Part shown: piece by piece, positions 5,988 through 6,261 of the stretch
Layout of the letters: every line of letters starts with the position of its first letter
Numbering within the stretch: the stretch's first letter is position 1
DNA from: Candidatus Cloacimonadota bacterium
GTDB taxonomy: Bacteria; Cloacimonadota; Cloacimonadia; Cloacimonadales; TCS61
Direction of reading: 5' to 3'
NCBI GenBank assembly: GCA_003647825.1
Contig: QMNP01000106.1
Location: 1-6,261, forward strand
DNA: 6,261 nucleotides
Notes under the pieces: generated by a model
Seen by the model: the letters and a program-made list of their open reading frames with translations, nothing else
Told to the model about the DNA's origin: nothing
Databases searched by the model: none
Program-made: the position numbers and the translations under genes

Positions 5988-6097
5988 GTCTTTCTGAGAT
6001 CATCTTATAAAGGCATTCGACAAAGAATCTCCAAATCAATAATGAATAATAATCGAGACTCTTCGTGAGAAAAATAGATAGAATTCGTCAGAGAGAC
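5988..6097. repeat. Imperfect inverted repeat of about 110 bases (MITE-like or dispersed palindromic element)
   Basis: The outer ends GTCTTTCTGA (5988-5997) and TCAGAGAGAC (6088-6097) are inverted copies matching at 9 of 10 bases. The inner ends AAGAATCTC (6023-6031) and GAGACTCTT (6055-6063) match at 8 of 9. The arms are about 44 bases each, diverged in the middle, around a 23-base AT-rich spacer. The ends resemble the widespread intergenic type beginning GTCATTCTGAG and ending GAAGAATCTC seen in many bacterial genomes (recalled, not searched). No target-site duplication is evident. Confidence 0.6.
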
Positions 6098-6150
6098 CTT
6101 ATTTTACCTTCCGAACAACTGAAAGCTTTCACCTTTTCTTTAATCTAAGA

Positions 6151-6186
6151 ATTCCTCGATGCTCTGCATCGGGGTGTCCGAACTTT
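6151..6186 (+). repeat. Short dispersed palindromic repeat, copy 3 (intact hairpin)
   Basis: This copy starts ATTCCTCGATGCTCT and ends AACTTT, matching 5083-5117. CCTCGATGC (6154-6162) pairs with GCATCGGGG (6166-6174) over 9 positions, one of them a T-G wobble, around the loop TCT. It is the best preserved of the three copies in the window. Confidence 0.7.
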
Positions 6187-6226
6187 CTCCCCTGATTTAG
6201 GGGAGATGTCCGATAGGACAGAGGGG
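6186..6226 (+). repeat. Double-hairpin repeat unit
   Basis: TCTCCCCT (6186-6193) pairs perfectly with AGGGGAGA (6199-6206) around GATTT. TGTCC (6207-6211) then pairs with GGACA (6216-6220) around GATA. GAGGGG follows at 6221-6226, and its AGGGG can pair with CCCCT at 6189-6193, giving an alternative fold. The arrangement recalls palindromic intergenic repeats common in FCB-group genomes (recalled, not searched). Confidence 0.65.
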
Positions 6227-6232
6227 TAAATA

Positions 6233-6261
6233 CTGAAAATTCGATTTTCAGCTTGCTGAAA
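6233..6261 (+). repeat. Two overlapping hairpins at the window edge
   Basis: CTGAAAAT (6233-6240) pairs perfectly with ATTTTCAG (6244-6251) around TCG. TTTCAGC (6246-6252) can instead pair with GCTGAAA (6255-6261). The two stems share bases and exclude each other. The element runs off the end of the window, so its full extent is unknown. Confidence 0.55.

Noticed and set aside
5869..6087. Minus-strand open frame of about 70 codons, with an internal ATG giving about 47 residues.
   Set aside because: It runs through the 110-base inverted repeat, has no clear ribosome binding site and no known motif. It looks moderately protein-like, so a protein search would be worthwhile, but I cannot support a gene.
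5047..6261. Repeats considered as a CRISPR array.
   Set aside because: Copies are few, irregularly spaced and degenerate, with no uniform spacers and no cas genes nearby.

Overview
The window is AT-rich bacterial DNA with all genes on the + strand. It holds an envelope-glycan gene group (about 21-5029) and, after a 220-base gap, a rubrerythrin gene (5250-5753). The last 508 bases contain no convincing gene but are rich in palindromic, repeat-like sequence. Rubrerythrin suggests an anaerobic or microaerophilic host. The AT-rich composition and the style of the intergenic palindromes recall bacteria of the FCB group, for example Cloacimonadota or Ignavibacteria-like lineages. That placement is an impression, not a proven assignment.

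Layout: a family 2 glycosyltransferase without the usual C-terminal membrane helices (21-767) is followed 32 bases later by a left-handed beta-helix sugar N-acetyltransferase of the NeuD/PglD type (800-1453). A strong intrinsic terminator follows (1456-1506). Three tightly packed genes come next: a WbqC-family protein (1527-2210), a WecE/RffA-type PLP-dependent sugar transaminase (2214-3359, 3 bases after WbqC), and a polytopic membrane protein resembling the DUF6044/GT-C-like family (3356-5029, ATGA overlap with the transaminase).

Working model (inference): WecE makes a dTDP-4-amino-4,6-dideoxyhexose and the NeuD/PglD-like enzyme acylates the 4-amino group. The GT2 enzyme transfers the sugar, possibly to a lipid carrier, and the multi-spanning protein uses or moves the lipid-linked sugar on the outer face of the membrane. 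WbqC has no established reaction that I can name, but its position beside WecE suggests it acts on the same sugar. Genes that make the dTDP-4-keto-6-deoxyglucose precursor are not in the window.

The points most worth checking are: a rubrerythrin whose redox-toggling glutamate appears to be replaced by valine; a GT2 enzyme with several altered active-site positions; an intrinsic terminator splitting a functional gene set; and a set of short dispersed palindromes around the rubrerythrin gene, including a roughly 110-base inverted repeat.
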